A stretch of 64,000 bases of DNA from Comamonas aquatica NBRC 14918 (GCF_000739875.1 NZ_BBJR01000046.1:1-64000); one strand, 5' to 3'; positions 18,129-28,462 are shown, counted from the stretch's first letter. Notes: generated from the letters alone by a model not told the origin. A program made the numbers and translations.

Positions 18129-19121
18129 ATGCACCTTCTGCAAAACTTGGTTCAAATGACCGGCCAACGCGATCATTTGCGCTTGGAGTTGTCCGTACTC
18201 TCCACGTTCTTGCAGTTACCGCACATCACGAATGTTCGGGCGCTGGAGCTGCTCAAGCTCGGTGACCAATACTGGGTGCGCCCCCGCACCTGGTACGAAG
18301 CCGGCCAACTGGTGGCGGCCGAGCAGGACTTTGCCAACGATGCCCAGCGCTTTCCGCTGCAGGCCCTACCCCACCTGCAGGCCTGCATTGCCCACAAGGC
18401 GCAACAGGCCCAGCACTCCGACGCGCACCAGCACACCATCTGGTTGCCCGTCTGGATGCACGAGCAAGTGCATGTGTGCATTGAGATCACCCAGTCCGAG
18501 CCCTTCAACACCCACAACCTGGACGTGATCACCGGGGTGTTCAACGTCTACCAGAACTACCAAAGTCTGCTGGACTACAGCGAACGCGATGCGCTGACGG
18601 ATCTGCTGAACCGCAAGACCTTCGACGAGCACCTGCTGCGCTTTGCCAGCGCCGTCAGCATGCAGACCGAGATCCAGCCGTGGCTGGCCGTGATCGACAT
18701 CGATCACTTCAAGCTGGTCAACGATCGCTTCGGCCATTTGTTCGGTGATGAGGTGCTGATCCTGGTGGCCAACCTGCTGCGCTCGGCCTTCGGCCCGCGC
18801 CACCGCATCTTCCGCTTTGGTGGCGAAGAATTCGTGGTGCTGATGCCCCCGATGGCCAAGGAATCCGCGCAGGCCTCGCTCGAAGCTTTCCGGGCCATGG
18901 TGGCGCGGCATGATTTTCCGCAGGTCGGGCAGGTCACCGTCAGTGTCGGCTTTGCCGGCGCCAAACTGTGCTCGCCCGTGGAAATCCTGGGGCAGGCAGA
19001 CCAGGCCTTGTACTACGCCAAGGAACATGGCCGCAACCGCGTCTGCCACTTCGAGAGCCTGCAGGATCAAGGCCTGCTGGGTGGCTCCCAGGTGTCACAC
19101 GCGGACGTCGAGCTGTTCTGA
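18129..19121 (+). CDS. Diguanylate cyclase (GGDEF)
   Basis: Soluble-looking protein of 330 aa. The first 150 residues form a sensor region I do not recognise (no transmembrane helix). The GGDEF domain (about 155-315) shows ERDALTDLLNRKTFDE, VIDIDHFKLVNDRFGH and RFGGEEFVVLMP. The usual inhibitory RxxD is absent (GPRH stands in its place), so feedback inhibition by c-di-GMP is unlikely. It starts 39 bases after trmB. Enzyme activity is expected because the catalytic GGEEF and metal-binding Asp are kept. Confidence 0.87.
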   Translation: MHLLQNLVQMTGQRDHLRLELSVLSTFLQLPHITNVRALELLKLGDQYWVRPRTWYEAGQLVAAEQDFANDAQRFPLQALPHLQACIAHKAQQAQHSDAHQHTIWLPVWMHEQVHVCIEITQSEPFNTHNLDVITGVFNVYQNYQSLLDYSERDALTDLLNRKTFDEHLLRFASAVSMQTEIQPWLAVIDIDHFKLVNDRFGHLFGDEVLILVANLLRSAFGPRHRIFRFGGEEFVVLMPPMAKESAQASLEAFRAMVARHDFPQVGQVTVSVGFAGAKLCSPVEILGQADQALYYAKEHGRNRVCHFESLQDQGLLGGSQVSHADVELF

Positions 19122-19182
19122 GCCCCTTAAACCGCACCTGCGCCAAGGGATGGGCTGGGCCGAAGCACCGCACTGCCGTGAC

Positions 19183-20436
19183 TCACACCGTGGTATCCGC
19201 ACACACGCGGTCCCGCCCCAGGTCCTTGGCCCGATAAAGCATGTGGTCGGCACGCTCCAGCAGGCTCTTCATCGAATCCCCCGACTGGTATTCGGCCACG
19301 CCGAAGCTGCAGGTCAGCCACAGGCTCAAGCCGTTGCACCCCCAAGGCGTGGCGCGCATGTCCGCGGCCAGCCGCTGGGCCACGGCCTGGGCGTGTGACA
19401 GATCGGTTTCGGGCATGAAGATCACGAACTCTTCGCCACCGAAACGCACCATCCAGTCCAGGTTGGCCCGCAGGCATGCCTGCAAGCGCGCTGCCACTGC
19501 CGTGAGCACGGCGTCCCCCACGGCATGGCCGTACTGGTCGTTGATGCGCTTGAAATGGTCAATGTCCGCAAAAATGACCGCAAACGGGCGCCCATAGCGC
19601 ACGCAACGCTCCATCTCCAGCGGCAGGCGCTGCTCCATGGCGCGGCGGTTGAAGGTCCCAGTCAACGCATCCAGCTGGGACAGGCGCTTGACTTCATCCA
19701 CCAGGGCGATCAGCTCCGCCGTGCGCTCCTTGACCATGCCATCCAGGTCCTTGATGTGGCGATCCAGGGCTTGTTGCAGGTGCTCGAAACCTTGCATCAC
19801 CATATCGATCTCGTCGGCGCGGGCCCGTTCCGGGCGCCGGACTTCCAGCGGTTGGTTCAACGTCTCGGGCCTGAGGTTGCGTGCAAAGTCCGCGATCTGG
19901 CGCAGCGGCAGACCCAGGTCGCGGCGCATGACCCAAGCCACCATCAGGCACATCAGCACCGTGAAGATCAAATAGCCGGGAATCACGCGCTTTTGAGACT
20001 CCCACAACAGATTGCGGTAATAGGTGCGATCAGCCCAGACCTCGATCGTGCCCAGAGGCTGCTGCAGCGCGTGGGGGGCGTAAATCACCGTCTGGTAGGA
20101 CGGCACATCCTGGGCACCCCCGTCACGCCCGGATGTCAGGATTTCGCCGGTTGACCGGATGTGCACCTGCACCAGCCCCACCGCCTCCAGCTCCGTCAGA
20201 CGGCGGATCTGAAAACTCAGCACATCGCGATCAATGTCCCAGATGGCATGCGCCATCGCCTGGCTGCTGGTCTCCACCATCAAGGCCATGGTCTGGAAGA
20301 GCAGCTTTTCCTGCTGCTGGCGCTCCAGCCACAGCTGCAGCCCCCCCATCCCGATCAGGCAGACCAGCGCCAACGCGATAATGCGTTGCAACATCAAGGT
20401 GGCAATCGAGCGGAACTCCCCGGCTTCACGGTGCAT
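19183..20436 (-). CDS. Membrane-bound diguanylate cyclase with periplasmic sensor
   Basis: Protein of 417 aa. TM1 is at about 13-37, a periplasmic sensor segment lies at 40-149, TM2 at 150-170, then a HAMP-like linker (171-225) and coiled coil (DLDGMVKERTAELIALVDEV), then a GGDEF domain (about 255-410) with DALTGTFNRRAMEQ, FADIDHFKRIND and RFGGEEF. The RxxD I-site is missing (ANLD). The gene starts 14 bases after the stop of a periplasmic binding-protein gene, so the two probably form a receptor pair: the binding protein senses a ligand and signals through this cyclase. Confidence 0.9.
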   Translation of the reverse strand: MHREAGEFRSIATLMLQRIIALALVCLIGMGGLQLWLERQQQEKLLFQTMALMVETSSQAMAHAIWDIDRDVLSFQIRRLTELEAVGLVQVHIRSTGEILTSGRDGGAQDVPSYQTVIYAPHALQQPLGTIEVWADRTYYRNLLWESQKRVIPGYLIFTVLMCLMVAWVMRRDLGLPLRQIADFARNLRPETLNQPLEVRRPERARADEIDMVMQGFEHLQQALDRHIKDLDGMVKERTAELIALVDEVKRLSQLDALTGTFNRRAMEQRLPLEMERCVRYGRPFAVIFADIDHFKRINDQYGHAVGDAVLTAVAARLQACLRANLDWMVRFGGEEFVIFMPETDLSHAQAVAQRLAADMRATPWGCNGLSLWLTCSFGVAEYQSGDSMKSLLERADHMLYRAKDLGRDRVCADTTV

Positions 20437-20450
20437 ACATTCACACGCTG

Positions 20451-21608
20451 CTAACGCAGCAACTGGTCCAGGTCAAAGTCGTAACGTCGCAAAGCAGGAT
20501 GGTGGTATTTGCTGAACGGCTTGAAGTCCAGGGTACGCTGCCCTGTGCCAAAGCTTTTCTCAAACCGCAGGCTGCTGGGTGTACTGAAGAGTTTAAACAT
20601 CGGATACACCAATTCCAGGCCTTCGGAACTGAAGTCCACCCCGTGGTGGTAATCAAACAGCAGCACCAAGGCCCAGGCCCCCGCCAGAAAGTGCCCACCC
20701 GCCAGGGCGCTCAACTCCTGCTGGCGCAAGGCCTCAAAGGCTTGTGCCGACGTATTGATTCCGCTGAACAGTGCGTCCTTGCCGGGTTTGCCGCCCTGGA
20801 TCTGCCAAGCCTGCATGGCGCCCAAGGCCATTTCATCGTTGCCGCTCCAGACCAAGCGCGCTTCCGGATAACGGCGGAACAACTCTTGTGCCTGCAAGCG
20901 CGCCTTGTCGCGCCGCCACTCGCCATAGACCTCCTGCAGCAGCACGGTATCCGGCGCTTCCTGCACAGCCCGGTGCAGGCCCTGGTTGCGCGCGATGGAG
21001 GAAGCGGTGGAGCGATCCCCGGCAATCGCCAGCAGGTGGAATTTTCCATCCGCGGCCTTGAGCCCGGGGCGCTTGCGCGCGGCCTCGATCAGGGCCTTGG
21101 CCGTCAGATAACCGGCGTCCTGGGCCCGGGGCTCCAGGCTGCCAAGCCAGAATGGGTAACGCCCCCTGGGCACCCCCACCTGGTCGCGCAACTCCGGCTG
21201 GATGGCACTGTAGGCCAGGAAAGCCTGGATGCCCGAGCCTTCCAGGGCACGCAACACCCCCGGCGCCACGCTGTAGTCGTTGGAGAAAACCACATACTGC
21301 GGGCGTTGCGGCGGCGGCAGTTGCGCCAGCCGCTGGGCAATCGCAATCGGCTCCAAGCGGTCCCGCTCGGCGTAGATGACGCGCAGCTGCATGCCCAGAC
21401 TTTGGGCCGCCCTGTGCATGGCGTCGGAAGCAGAGGCCCAGAAGGTTTCAGTGGCTTTACCGGGATTGATGAACACCACCGACTGCGCAGTGGCCGACAT
21501 GCAGATGGCGGCCCATGCAGCAGCCACGCACAAGCCCAAAGACTTGGCGTGACGCAACAAAGAGCAGACCACCGTAAGCGCTGAAGTCAGCCGCTTGCAT
21601 ACAGACAT
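20451..21608 (-). CDS. Periplasmic substrate-binding protein (type I fold)
   Basis: Exported protein of 385 aa: an extended signal peptide (hydrophobic about 22-38, likely cut near ATAQS) followed by a sugar-binding type I periplasmic domain. Cues are VVFINPGKATETFWASAS at the mature N-terminus, AEARLVWSGNDEMALGAMQAW near residue 280 and LFSGINTS. No ABC permease or ATPase is adjacent. Instead a membrane diguanylate cyclase follows 14 bases downstream, so its job is probably ligand sensing rather than uptake, in the manner of LuxP-LuxQ. The ligand is unknown. Confidence 0.85.
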   Translation of the reverse strand: MSVCKRLTSALTVVCSLLRHAKSLGLCVAAAWAAICMSATAQSVVFINPGKATETFWASASDAMHRAAQSLGMQLRVIYAERDRLEPIAIAQRLAQLPPPQRPQYVVFSNDYSVAPGVLRALEGSGIQAFLAYSAIQPELRDQVGVPRGRYPFWLGSLEPRAQDAGYLTAKALIEAARKRPGLKAADGKFHLLAIAGDRSTASSIARNQGLHRAVQEAPDTVLLQEVYGEWRRDKARLQAQELFRRYPEARLVWSGNDEMALGAMQAWQIQGGKPGKDALFSGINTSAQAFEALRQQELSALAGGHFLAGAWALVLLFDYHHGVDFSSEGLELVYPMFKLFSTPSSLRFEKSFGTGQRTLDFKPFSKYHHPALRRYDFDLDQLLR

Positions 21609-21706
21609 GGATACAGATTAAGTGTAAAAGCTTTAAAAAAACAATAGACCAAGCAATCCAATAGGAATAAGCAAAGCACTACCCTTCCCTTTCCTGGATG
21701 GCCGGC

Positions 21707-21740
21707 AAAAAAAAGCCAGGGAGCGGAAGCCCTGGCTTTC
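21707..21740 (-). terminator. Intrinsic terminator of alaS
   Basis: AAAGCCAGGG and CCCTGGCTTT pair; on the minus strand a run of Ts follows. It begins about 20 bases beyond the alaS stop. Confidence 0.88.
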
Positions 21741-21762
21741 GAACGGCTGGGCCGTTTGCGTC

Positions 21763-24387
21763 TTAGATGCGCTCGGTCACCCAGGCTTGCACGGAGGCCA
21801 GCGCAGCGGGCACCGCCGCAGCATCGGTGCCGCCGGCCATGGCCATATCGGGCTTGCCGCCCCCCTTGCCACCCACTTGCTGGGCCACAAAGTTCACCAG
21901 CTCACCGGCCTTGACCTTGGCAGTCTCGGCCTTGGTCACGCCTGCGGCCAGTTGCACCTTGTCGCCGTCCACGGCCGCCAGCACGATCACGGCCGCGCCT
22001 AGCTTGTCCTTGAGCTTGTCCATGGTGTCGCGCAGGGTCTTGGCATCGGCACCTTCCAGCTTGGCGGCCAACACCTTCACGCCCTTGACGTCTGCCGCCT
22101 GCGTCAGCAGCTCATCGCCCTGGCTGGAGGCCAGCTTGCCCTTCAGAGCAGCGATTTCCTTTTCCAGGGCCTTGATCTGATCCAGGGCACCGCCGATGCG
22201 GTGGGTCAGCTCGGTCGCTGGTGCCTTGAAGGCCGCAGCGGCCTGGTCCACGGTGGATTCCAGCGATTGCAGGTAGGCCAGCGCGTTCTCGCCGGTAATG
22301 CCTTCGATACGGCGCACGCCAGCGGCCACGCCGGACTCGCCCACGACCTTGAACAGGCCGATGTCACCGGTGCGGTGCACGTGGGTGCCGCCGCACAGTT
22401 CACGGCTGCTGCCGATGTCCAGCACACGCACGGATTCGCCGTACTTCTCGCCGAACAGCATCATGGCGCCGGTGGCCTTGGCCGATTCGATGTCCATCAC
22501 GCGGGCGTCGGTGGCGGTGTTGGCCAGGATTTCCGCGTTCACACGGCGCTCGATCTCGCGGATTTCTTCCGCGGTCACGGGGGCATTGTGGGTGAAGTCA
22601 AAGCGGGTGCGGTCGGCGTTGACCAGCGAGCCCTTTTGCTGCACATGCTCGCCCAGCACCTCGCGCAGGGCCTTGTGCATGATGTGCGTGACCGAGTGGT
22701 TGCGCATGGTGGCCGCGCGCAGCTGGGTGTCGACTTCGGCCTGCACGCTATCGCCCACGTTCAGCGTGCCGGTGGTCAGCGTGCCGTGGTGACCGAACAC
22801 GTCGGCCTTGATCTTGAGGGTGTCGGCCACGGCAAAGCGGGCCGAGCCGGCGCTGATCACGCCCTGGTCGCCGACCTGGCCGCCGGATTCGGCGTAGAAG
22901 GGTGTGGTGTCCAGAACCACAACGCCGCTTTGGCCATTGTTCAGTGCCGAAACGGGCGTGCCGTCGACGTACAACGCTACGATCTTTGCAGATTCCACCA
23001 GACGGTCGTAGCCGGTGAACGTGTTGGAGGCACCGGTGTACTCCAGCGCACGGTCCATCTTGAACTTGCCGGCCGCGCGGGCCTGGTTCTTCTGCTGCTC
23101 CATGGCCGCGTGGAAACCGGCCTCGTCCACCGTCACGCCACGCTCGCGCGCCACGTCGTTGGACAGGTCCAGCGGGAAGCCATAGGTGTCATGCAGCTTG
23201 AAGGCGACATCGCCGGGCAGCACCTGGGCACCACCGGCCAGCGCGCTGTCCAGGATGTCCATGCCGTTGGCAAGGGTCTCGAAGAAGCGCTCTTCTTCCA
23301 CGCGCAGCACGTCGGTGATGCGGGCTTCCTGTTCGCGGATCTTGGGGTAGGCATCGCCCATCACGGCGACCAGGTCCTTGACCAGCTTGTGGAAGAACGG
23401 GGTCTTCTGGCCCAGCTTGTAACCGTGGCGGATGGCACGGCGCACGATGCGGCGCTGCACGTAGCCACGGCCTTCGTTGGAAGGGATCACGCCGTCGGCC
23501 ACCAGGAAGGCGGTGGCGCGGATGTGGTCGGCAATCACCTTCAGCGAGGGGGTGGCCAGATCGGCGGTGTGGGTCTCGCGGCCGGCCGCGGCGATCAGCT
23601 TCTGGAACAGGTCAATCTCGTAGTTGCTGTGCACGTGCTGCAGAATGGCCGCCAGGCGCTCCAGGCCCATGCCGGTGTCCACGCAAGGTGCGGGCAGCGG
23701 CTTGACCGAGCCGTCTTCGGCCATGTCGAACTGCATGAACACGTTGTTCCAGATCTCGATGTAGCGATCGCCGTCTTCATCGGGCGAGCCTGGAGGGCCG
23801 CCGGGAATTTCCGGGCCGTGGTCGTAGAAGATTTCCGAGCAAGGGCCGCAGGGGCCGGTGTCGGCCATCATCCAGAAGTTGTCGGACTTGTAGCGGCCGC
23901 CCTTGTTGTCGCCGATGCGGATCACGCGCTCGGGAGGCAGACCGATTTCCTTGGTCCAGATGTCATAGGCCTCGTCGTCTTCCGCATAGACGGTGGCCAG
24001 CAGGCGCTCGGCCGGCAGCTTGTAGACCTCGGTCAGCAGCTCCCAGGCCCACTTCAGCGATTCGCGCTTGAAGTAGTCGCCGAACGACCAGTTGCCCAGC
24101 ATTTCGAAGAAGGTGTGGTGGCGGGCCGTGTAGCCCACGTTCTCCAGGTCGTTGTGCTTGCCGCCGGCACGCAGGCAGGTCTGCACGCTGGTCGCACGCG
24201 TGTAGGGGCGCTTGTCGGTACCCAGGAACACGTCCTTGAACTGGACCATGCCCGAGTTGGTGAACATCAAGGTGGGGTCATTGCCGGGCACCAGCGGGCT
24301 GGATTCCACAATGGTGTGGCCCTTGGAGGCAAAGAAGTCCAGGAACGTCTTGCGGATGTCTGCAACGGAGAAAGTGGGAGTGCTCAT
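21763..24387 (-). CDS. alaS: Alanyl-tRNA synthetase
   Basis: Class II synthetase of 874 aa, the normal length. It charges tRNA(Ala) and edits mischarged Ser and Gly. Order of domains: catalytic (about 1-250; motif 2 around [20 protein letters not shown], motif 3 [11 protein letters not shown]), tRNA recognition (250-450), editing domain with the zinc site in [16 protein letters not shown] and [11 protein letters not shown], and the C-Ala domain at the end ([12 protein letters not shown]). Start 24387 ([19 protein letters not shown]) is standard. It is monocistronic, with its own terminator. Confidence 0.97.
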   Translation of the reverse strand: MSTPTFSVADIRKTFLDFFASKGHTIVESSPLVPGNDPTLMFTNSGMVQFKDVFLGTDKRPYTRATSVQTCLRAGGKHNDLENVGYTARHHTFFEMLGNWSFGDYFKRESLKWAWELLTEVYKLPAERLLATVYAEDDEAYDIWTKEIGLPPERVIRIGDNKGGRYKSDNFWMMADTGPCGPCSEIFYDHGPEIPGGPPGSPDEDGDRYIEIWNNVFMQFDMAEDGSVKPLPAPCVDTGMGLERLAAILQHVHSNYEIDLFQKLIAAAGRETHTADLATPSLKVIADHIRATAFLVADGVIPSNEGRGYVQRRIVRRAIRHGYKLGQKTPFFHKLVKDLVAVMGDAYPKIREQEARITDVLRVEEERFFETLANGMDILDSALAGGAQVLPGDVAFKLHDTYGFPLDLSNDVARERGVTVDEAGFHAAMEQQKNQARAAGKFKMDRALEYTGASNTFTGYDRLVESAKIVALYVDGTPVSALNNGQSGVVVLDTTPFYAESGGQVGDQGVISAGSARFAVADTLKIKADVFGHHGTLTTGTLNVGDSVQAEVDTQLRAATMRNHSVTHIMHKALREVLGEHVQQKGSLVNADRTRFDFTHNAPVTAEEIREIERRVNAEILANTATDARVMDIESAKATGAMMLFGEKYGESVRVLDIGSSRELCGGTHVHRTGDIGLFKVVGESGVAAGVRRIEGITGENALAYLQSLESTVDQAAAAFKAPATELTHRIGGALDQIKALEKEIAALKGKLASSQGDELLTQAADVKGVKVLAAKLEGADAKTLRDTMDKLKDKLGAAVIVLAAVDGDKVQLAAGVTKAETAKVKAGELVNFVAQQVGGKGGGKPDMAMAGGTDAAAVPAALASVQAWVTERI

Positions 24388-24507
24388 GGATATGTGGTTT
24401 CGTTGTGCGCAAAGCTCGCGACACGGGACAACCGGGGATTATAGGTTTGCAGGCCTGTACCACGGGCGCAGGGCTGCAATTGCGCCTCGCGCACCACGCG
24501 GGCAGGT

Positions 24508-25437
24508 TCAGGCGGCCGGCGCCGGGTCTGGCAAGGGCCCCAAGCTGCGGCGGGTGCAAAACTGCCGCGCCGCACCGGTGACCGGGTCCTGGAACGCCAG
24601 GGTCTGGGCCAGCAGCAGCAGCGGGCGCGAGAAGTCGCCTTCCGGCGCATCGTCCACCACTGGGTACAGGCCATCGCCCTTCAGCCCCAGGCCCAGGGCG
24701 GCCATGTGCACGCGCAGCTGGTGGCGCTTGCCGCTGACGGGGCTGAGCCGGTAGCGCGCCCATTGCCGGTTGTGCTCCAGCAGCTCCATGCGCGTCAGGC
24801 TGTTGGGCGTGCCCGCCACCTCGTGCATGCGGATGAAGTTCTGGCTTTCGACCATGCGGCTGGCGTGCTCGCGGGGAAACTGCAGTTGCGGGTTCCAGGG
24901 CGCAATCGCCTCGTAGGTCTTGTGCACCGTGCGCTCACGAAACAGGGCCTGGTAGGCCCCCCGGTCTTCGCGCCGGATGGCGAACAGCACCAGCCCCGCC
25001 GTGTCGCGGTCAATGCGGTGCACGGGCGACAGGTCGTGCAGGCCGAGCTGCTTTTTCAGCCGCACCAGCAAGGTGTTCTGCAGGTAGCGCCCGCCGGGCA
25101 CCACGGGCAGAAAGTGCGGCTTGTCGGCCACGACGATGTGCGCGTCCTGGTACAGCACCTCGGCCTCGAAGGGGATGTGGGGCTCGGTGTCCACTTCCCG
25201 GTAGTAGTACACGCGCAGGCCATGCAGCAGCGGGGTGTCCGGCTGCACCGGGCGGCCCAGCTCATCCACCACCTCGCCGCGCGCCATGCGGGCCCGCCAG
25301 TCGTCCCCGGCGACGGCGGGCAGGCGCTGCACCAGATAGTCCAGGGTGCGGCCCTGCCCGGTGCTGGGCAAGACCACGCAACTGGGCTTGACGCCGTCGC
25401 GGATAGGAAGGACTTGGGGATCGTGGGTGTTGTACAT
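24508..25437 (-). CDS. RluA-family RNA pseudouridine synthase
   Basis: Protein of 309 aa with the RluA catalytic core: HRIDRDTAGLVLFA (catalytic Asp in the RxD motif), VHKTYEA and GKRHQLRVHMAALGL. An S4-like N-terminal piece is weak or missing. Members isomerise uridines in 23S rRNA or tRNA; this group resembles the TIGR01621-like or RluA/RluC neighbours and the exact target is not clear. It follows waaA on the minus strand, with a repeat copy in between, and precedes alaS. Confidence 0.88.
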   Translation of the reverse strand: MYNTHDPQVLPIRDGVKPSCVVLPSTGQGRTLDYLVQRLPAVAGDDWRARMARGEVVDELGRPVQPDTPLLHGLRVYYYREVDTEPHIPFEAEVLYQDAHIVVADKPHFLPVVPGGRYLQNTLLVRLKKQLGLHDLSPVHRIDRDTAGLVLFAIRREDRGAYQALFRERTVHKTYEAIAPWNPQLQFPREHASRMVESQNFIRMHEVAGTPNSLTRMELLEHNRQWARYRLSPVSGKRHQLRVHMAALGLGLKGDGLYPVVDDAPEGDFSRPLLLLAQTLAFQDPVTGAARQFCTRRSLGPLPDPAPAA

Positions 25438-25476
25438 CGTGCAGCGCCGAACCGATGCGGTCGCAAAAATATCAAT

Positions 25477-25526
25477 AAAAATGGCTTCCAGCGCACAACT
25501 GGCAAGCGCTGATAGCTCACTTTTTC
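25477..25526. repeat. Dispersed AGCGCT-type repeat at the waaA 3' end
   Basis: AAAAATGGCTTCCAGCGC and GCAAGCGCTGATAGCTCAC with CTTTTTC: an imperfect palindrome of about 50 bases. Its right arm supplies the last codons and the TGA stop (25517-25519) of waaA. Confidence 0.75.
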
Positions 25527-26824
25527 AAAGTATCGCCCGTGTGCACGATCGCTGCAATCGCCTGGGCCGTGGCCCGCGCGGCACCGCGGTGGGCCTGGGC
25601 AAACTCCAGCGCCGCCTGGCGCGCACGGCGCAGCCCATCGGCATCGCGCGCCAGGGCGGTGGCCAGTTGCACGCCCTGCTCCATGTCCAGCACGCGGAAC
25701 GCGGCGCCGGCCTCGCAGGCCTGCTGCGAAGCCTGGGCAAAGTTGAAGGTGTGCGGCCCCATCACCATGGGGCAGGCGCAGGCGGCCGCCTCGATCAGGT
25801 TCTGGCCGCCCAGGGGTTCGAAACTGCCACCCAGCAGCCCGACATCGGCGGCGGCGTAGTACAGCGGCATCTCGCCCACGCTGTCGCCCAGCCAGACATC
25901 CACGTCCGCGGGCGGCAGGCCTTCGCCCCAGGCGCTGCGGCGGGCCACGCGCAGGCCGGCCCCCTGCAACAGGGCATACACCGCCTCAAAGCGCTGTGGA
26001 TGGCGCGGCACGATCAGCCATTGGCATTGCCCCGCCACGCCGTGGAATTTGCGCCCATCCCACTGGGCCACCCACTGGGCTTCCTCGCCCTCGCGGGCGC
26101 TGGCCAGCATCACCACCGGGCGTGGGCTGGCGGTGCGCCAGGCCTGGCCCCGGGCCAGCAGCTGCGCGTCGGGCTGGACATCGAACTTCAGATTGCCCAG
26201 CACGGCCTGCACCGGCGCGCCCAGGCTGCGCAGGCGCTCGGCATCCTCCTGGGACTGCGCCCAGACGGCCCGCAAGGCGGCGTAGGTGGGGCCGAACAAG
26301 GCCGGCCAGCGCTGCGCACCGGCCAGGGACTTGGGATTGAGCCGCGCATTCGCCAGCACCAGGGGGACGCCGGCCTGGTGGCAGCCGGCTACCAGATTGG
26401 GCCAGATCTCGGTTTCCATCAGCACGCCCACGGCGGGGCGGAACTGGCGCAAAAACCGCCGCACGGCCTGTGGGCTGTCCCAAGGCTGCCAGACCTGCAC
26501 GTCCCCGGGCTGCAGTAGCTTGCGCCCCTCGGCACGGCCTGTGGCCGTGCCATTGGTCAGCAACAGCCGCATGCCGGGCAGGGCCGCGCGCAGCTCTGCG
26601 ATCAACAGGGCGGCCGCCCGGGTCTCGCCCAGCGAGACGGCATGCACCCAGACCCAGTGTCCGGCGCCGTCGCGGCCCAGGTCGGCCGGGGCGTAGCGGC
26701 CGAAGCGCTCCCCCACGGACTCGCCGTAGCCGGGTTCGGCCTGCGCACGGCGGCGCAGCTTGCGCCGCAGCAGCGGTTGTGCGGCCCAGGCCAGGGCGGA
26801 ATAGGCAGCCAAGCTCCAGTTCAT
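25517..26824 (-). CDS. waaA: 3-deoxy-D-manno-octulosonic acid transferase
   Basis: Inner-membrane-associated Kdo transferase of 435 aa (family GT30), which adds Kdo from CMP-Kdo to lipid A precursor. An N-terminal anchor (about 1-20) leads into WVHAVSLGETRAAALL, LMETEIWPNL (conserved catalytic Glu region), LANARLN and, in the second domain, LLGGSFEPLGGQNLIEAAAC. Start 26824 (MNWSLAAYSALAW) gives the usual N-terminal anchor. The C-terminal GDTLKK and stop come from the repeat. The next gene upstream, a phosphomannomutase, is also in envelope sugar supply. Confidence 0.94.
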   Translation of the reverse strand: MNWSLAAYSALAWAAQPLLRRKLRRRAQAEPGYGESVGERFGRYAPADLGRDGAGHWVWVHAVSLGETRAAALLIAELRAALPGMRLLLTNGTATGRAEGRKLLQPGDVQVWQPWDSPQAVRRFLRQFRPAVGVLMETEIWPNLVAGCHQAGVPLVLANARLNPKSLAGAQRWPALFGPTYAALRAVWAQSQEDAERLRSLGAPVQAVLGNLKFDVQPDAQLLARGQAWRTASPRPVVMLASAREGEEAQWVAQWDGRKFHGVAGQCQWLIVPRHPQRFEAVYALLQGAGLRVARRSAWGEGLPPADVDVWLGDSVGEMPLYYAAADVGLLGGSFEPLGGQNLIEAAACACPMVMGPHTFNFAQASQQACEAGAAFRVLDMEQGVQLATALARDADGLRRARQAALEFAQAHRGAARATAQAIAAIVHTGDTLKK

Positions 26825-26856
26825 GCGCGGTGTCCTACGCAGCCAGGGTCCGCGGG

Positions 26857-28245
26857 TCAGTGCGCCGCATGGCCCACCTGGGCACCGGGCTTGACACGTT
26901 CCAGCAGCGCCAGCATCTGCGCCTCGATGCGCTGCAGCGCAGCCTCGGTCTGGCCTTCGAAGCGCAGCACCAGCACGGGTGTGGTGTTGCTGGCACGGAT
27001 CAGGCCGAAACCATCGGGCCAGTCCACGCGCAGGCCGTCGATGGTGCTGATCTGCGCCGGCGCAGTAAACACCGCGGGGGCCAGGGCCTGCAACTCGGCG
27101 GTCAGCGCATGGGGCTCGCCCTCGGCGCAGGCCACGTTCAGCTCGGGCGTGGAAAAACTGGTGGGCAGCGCATTCAGCACGGCGCTGGGGTCGGCCTCGC
27201 GGCTCAGAATTTCCAGCAGGCGGCAGCCGGCATAGGTGCCGTCGTCGAAGCCGAACCAGCGCTCCTTGAAGAAGATGTGCCCGCTCATCTCGCCACCCAG
27301 GGGCGAGTCGACTTCCTTCATGCGCGCCTTGACCAGCGAGTGGCCGGTCTTGTACATCTCCGGCACGCCACCGGCGGCGCGGATCGCGGGGGCCAGGCGC
27401 TGCGTGCACTTCACATCGAACAGAATCGTCGCGCCGGGCACGCGCGACAGCACGTCCTGGGCGAACAGCATCATCTGGCGATCGGGGTAGATGGTCTGAC
27501 CATCCTTGGTGACGATGCCCAGGCGGTCGCCGTCGCCGTCAAAGGCCAGGCCCAGCTCGGCATCCGTCTCCTGCAGCGCACGCACCACATCGCGCAGGTT
27601 CTCGGGCTTGCTGGGGTCGGGGTGGTGGTTGGGGAAGGTGCCATCCACCTCCGAGAACAGCTCCAGCACCTCGCAGCCCAGGGCGCGAAAGATGCCGGGT
27701 GCCGTGGCGCCGGCCACGCCATTGCCGCAATCGACCACCAACTTGATCGGGCGGCTGAGCCGCACATCGCCCACGATGCGCGCCGTGTACGCTTCCAGCA
27801 CATCGGCCTGGCGCACCTGGCCGCCACCGGGCAACGACCAGCGCTCGGTCTCGATGGTCTGGCGCAGGGCCTGGATCTCGGGGCCATAGATGGCCCGGCC
27901 GGCCAGCACCATCTTGAAACCGTTGTAGTCCTTGGGGTTGTGGCTGCCGGTCACCATGATGCCGCTGGTGCACAAGGTGCTGGCCGCAAAGTACAGCATG
28001 GGCGTGGTGCACATGCCCACGTCCAGCACGTCGACGCCCGCCTCGACCAGCCCGGCCATCAATGCCTGGCTGAGCGCCGGGCCGGACAGGCGACCATCGC
28101 GCCCCACGGCCACCACCCGCTCACCCTCGGTCAGGGCAGCTTGGCCAAAGGCCCGCCCGACACTGCGCGCCACGTCCTCGTTCAGCGTAGAAGGCACGAT
28201 GCCGCGAATGTCGTAGGCCTTGAAGATGGAAGCAGCAATTTGCAC
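26857..28245 (-). CDS. Phosphomannomutase/phosphoglucomutase
   Basis: Alpha-D-phosphohexomutase of 462 aa, interconverting hexose 1- and 6-phosphates (AlgC-like) for LPS and exopolysaccharide sugars. Active-site phosphoserine lies in VTGSHNPKDYNGFK, metal-binding loop in AFDGDGDRLGIV, sugar-binding loop in GGEMSGHIFF and the phosphate-binding tail near RASNTTPVLVLRFE. The start is GTG 28245 (V/M-QIAASIFKAYDIRG), with GAGGA just upstream; an upstream ATG would add unrelated residues. It lies 32 bases before waaA on the same strand, a plausible operon. Confidence 0.93.
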   Translation of the reverse strand: MQIAASIFKAYDIRGIVPSTLNEDVARSVGRAFGQAALTEGERVVAVGRDGRLSGPALSQALMAGLVEAGVDVLDVGMCTTPMLYFAASTLCTSGIMVTGSHNPKDYNGFKMVLAGRAIYGPEIQALRQTIETERWSLPGGGQVRQADVLEAYTARIVGDVRLSRPIKLVVDCGNGVAGATAPGIFRALGCEVLELFSEVDGTFPNHHPDPSKPENLRDVVRALQETDAELGLAFDGDGDRLGIVTKDGQTIYPDRQMMLFAQDVLSRVPGATILFDVKCTQRLAPAIRAAGGVPEMYKTGHSLVKARMKEVDSPLGGEMSGHIFFKERWFGFDDGTYAGCRLLEILSREADPSAVLNALPTSFSTPELNVACAEGEPHALTAELQALAPAVFTAPAQISTIDGLRVDWPDGFGLIRASNTTPVLVLRFEGQTEAALQRIEAQMLALLERVKPGAQVGHAAH

Positions 28246-28271
28246 AGTGGTGTCCTCAGCGTTGGATCTGC

Positions 28272-28303
28272 AAAAAAACAAGGCACGTCCGTCGTGCCTG
28301 CAG
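28272..28303 (-). terminator. Hairpin with T-run in the phosphomannomutase leader
   Basis: GGCACG/CGTGCC stem followed on the minus strand by TTGTTTTTTT, 27 bases before the GTG start. It looks like a terminator or attenuator; no leader peptide was identified. Confidence 0.45.
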
Positions 28304-28462
28304 CCACATTTTAGTGGCGGCGTCCACCCCGTCTGCACAAGCCCGGGCGAAAGCTTGATGCAGCACGGAAAACATGTTGTTACAAGGAAATCCCCGATTC
28401 CAACGGGCGGGGACCGCCCCCAGCATTGCGGCTGCTCTCGGCTGCCCCACACTCCCCGGTCC

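Noticed and set aside
22201-24444. A 747-codon plus-strand frame opposite alaS
   Set aside because: Antisense shadow of a highly biased gene; His/Val/Gly-rich, no domains.
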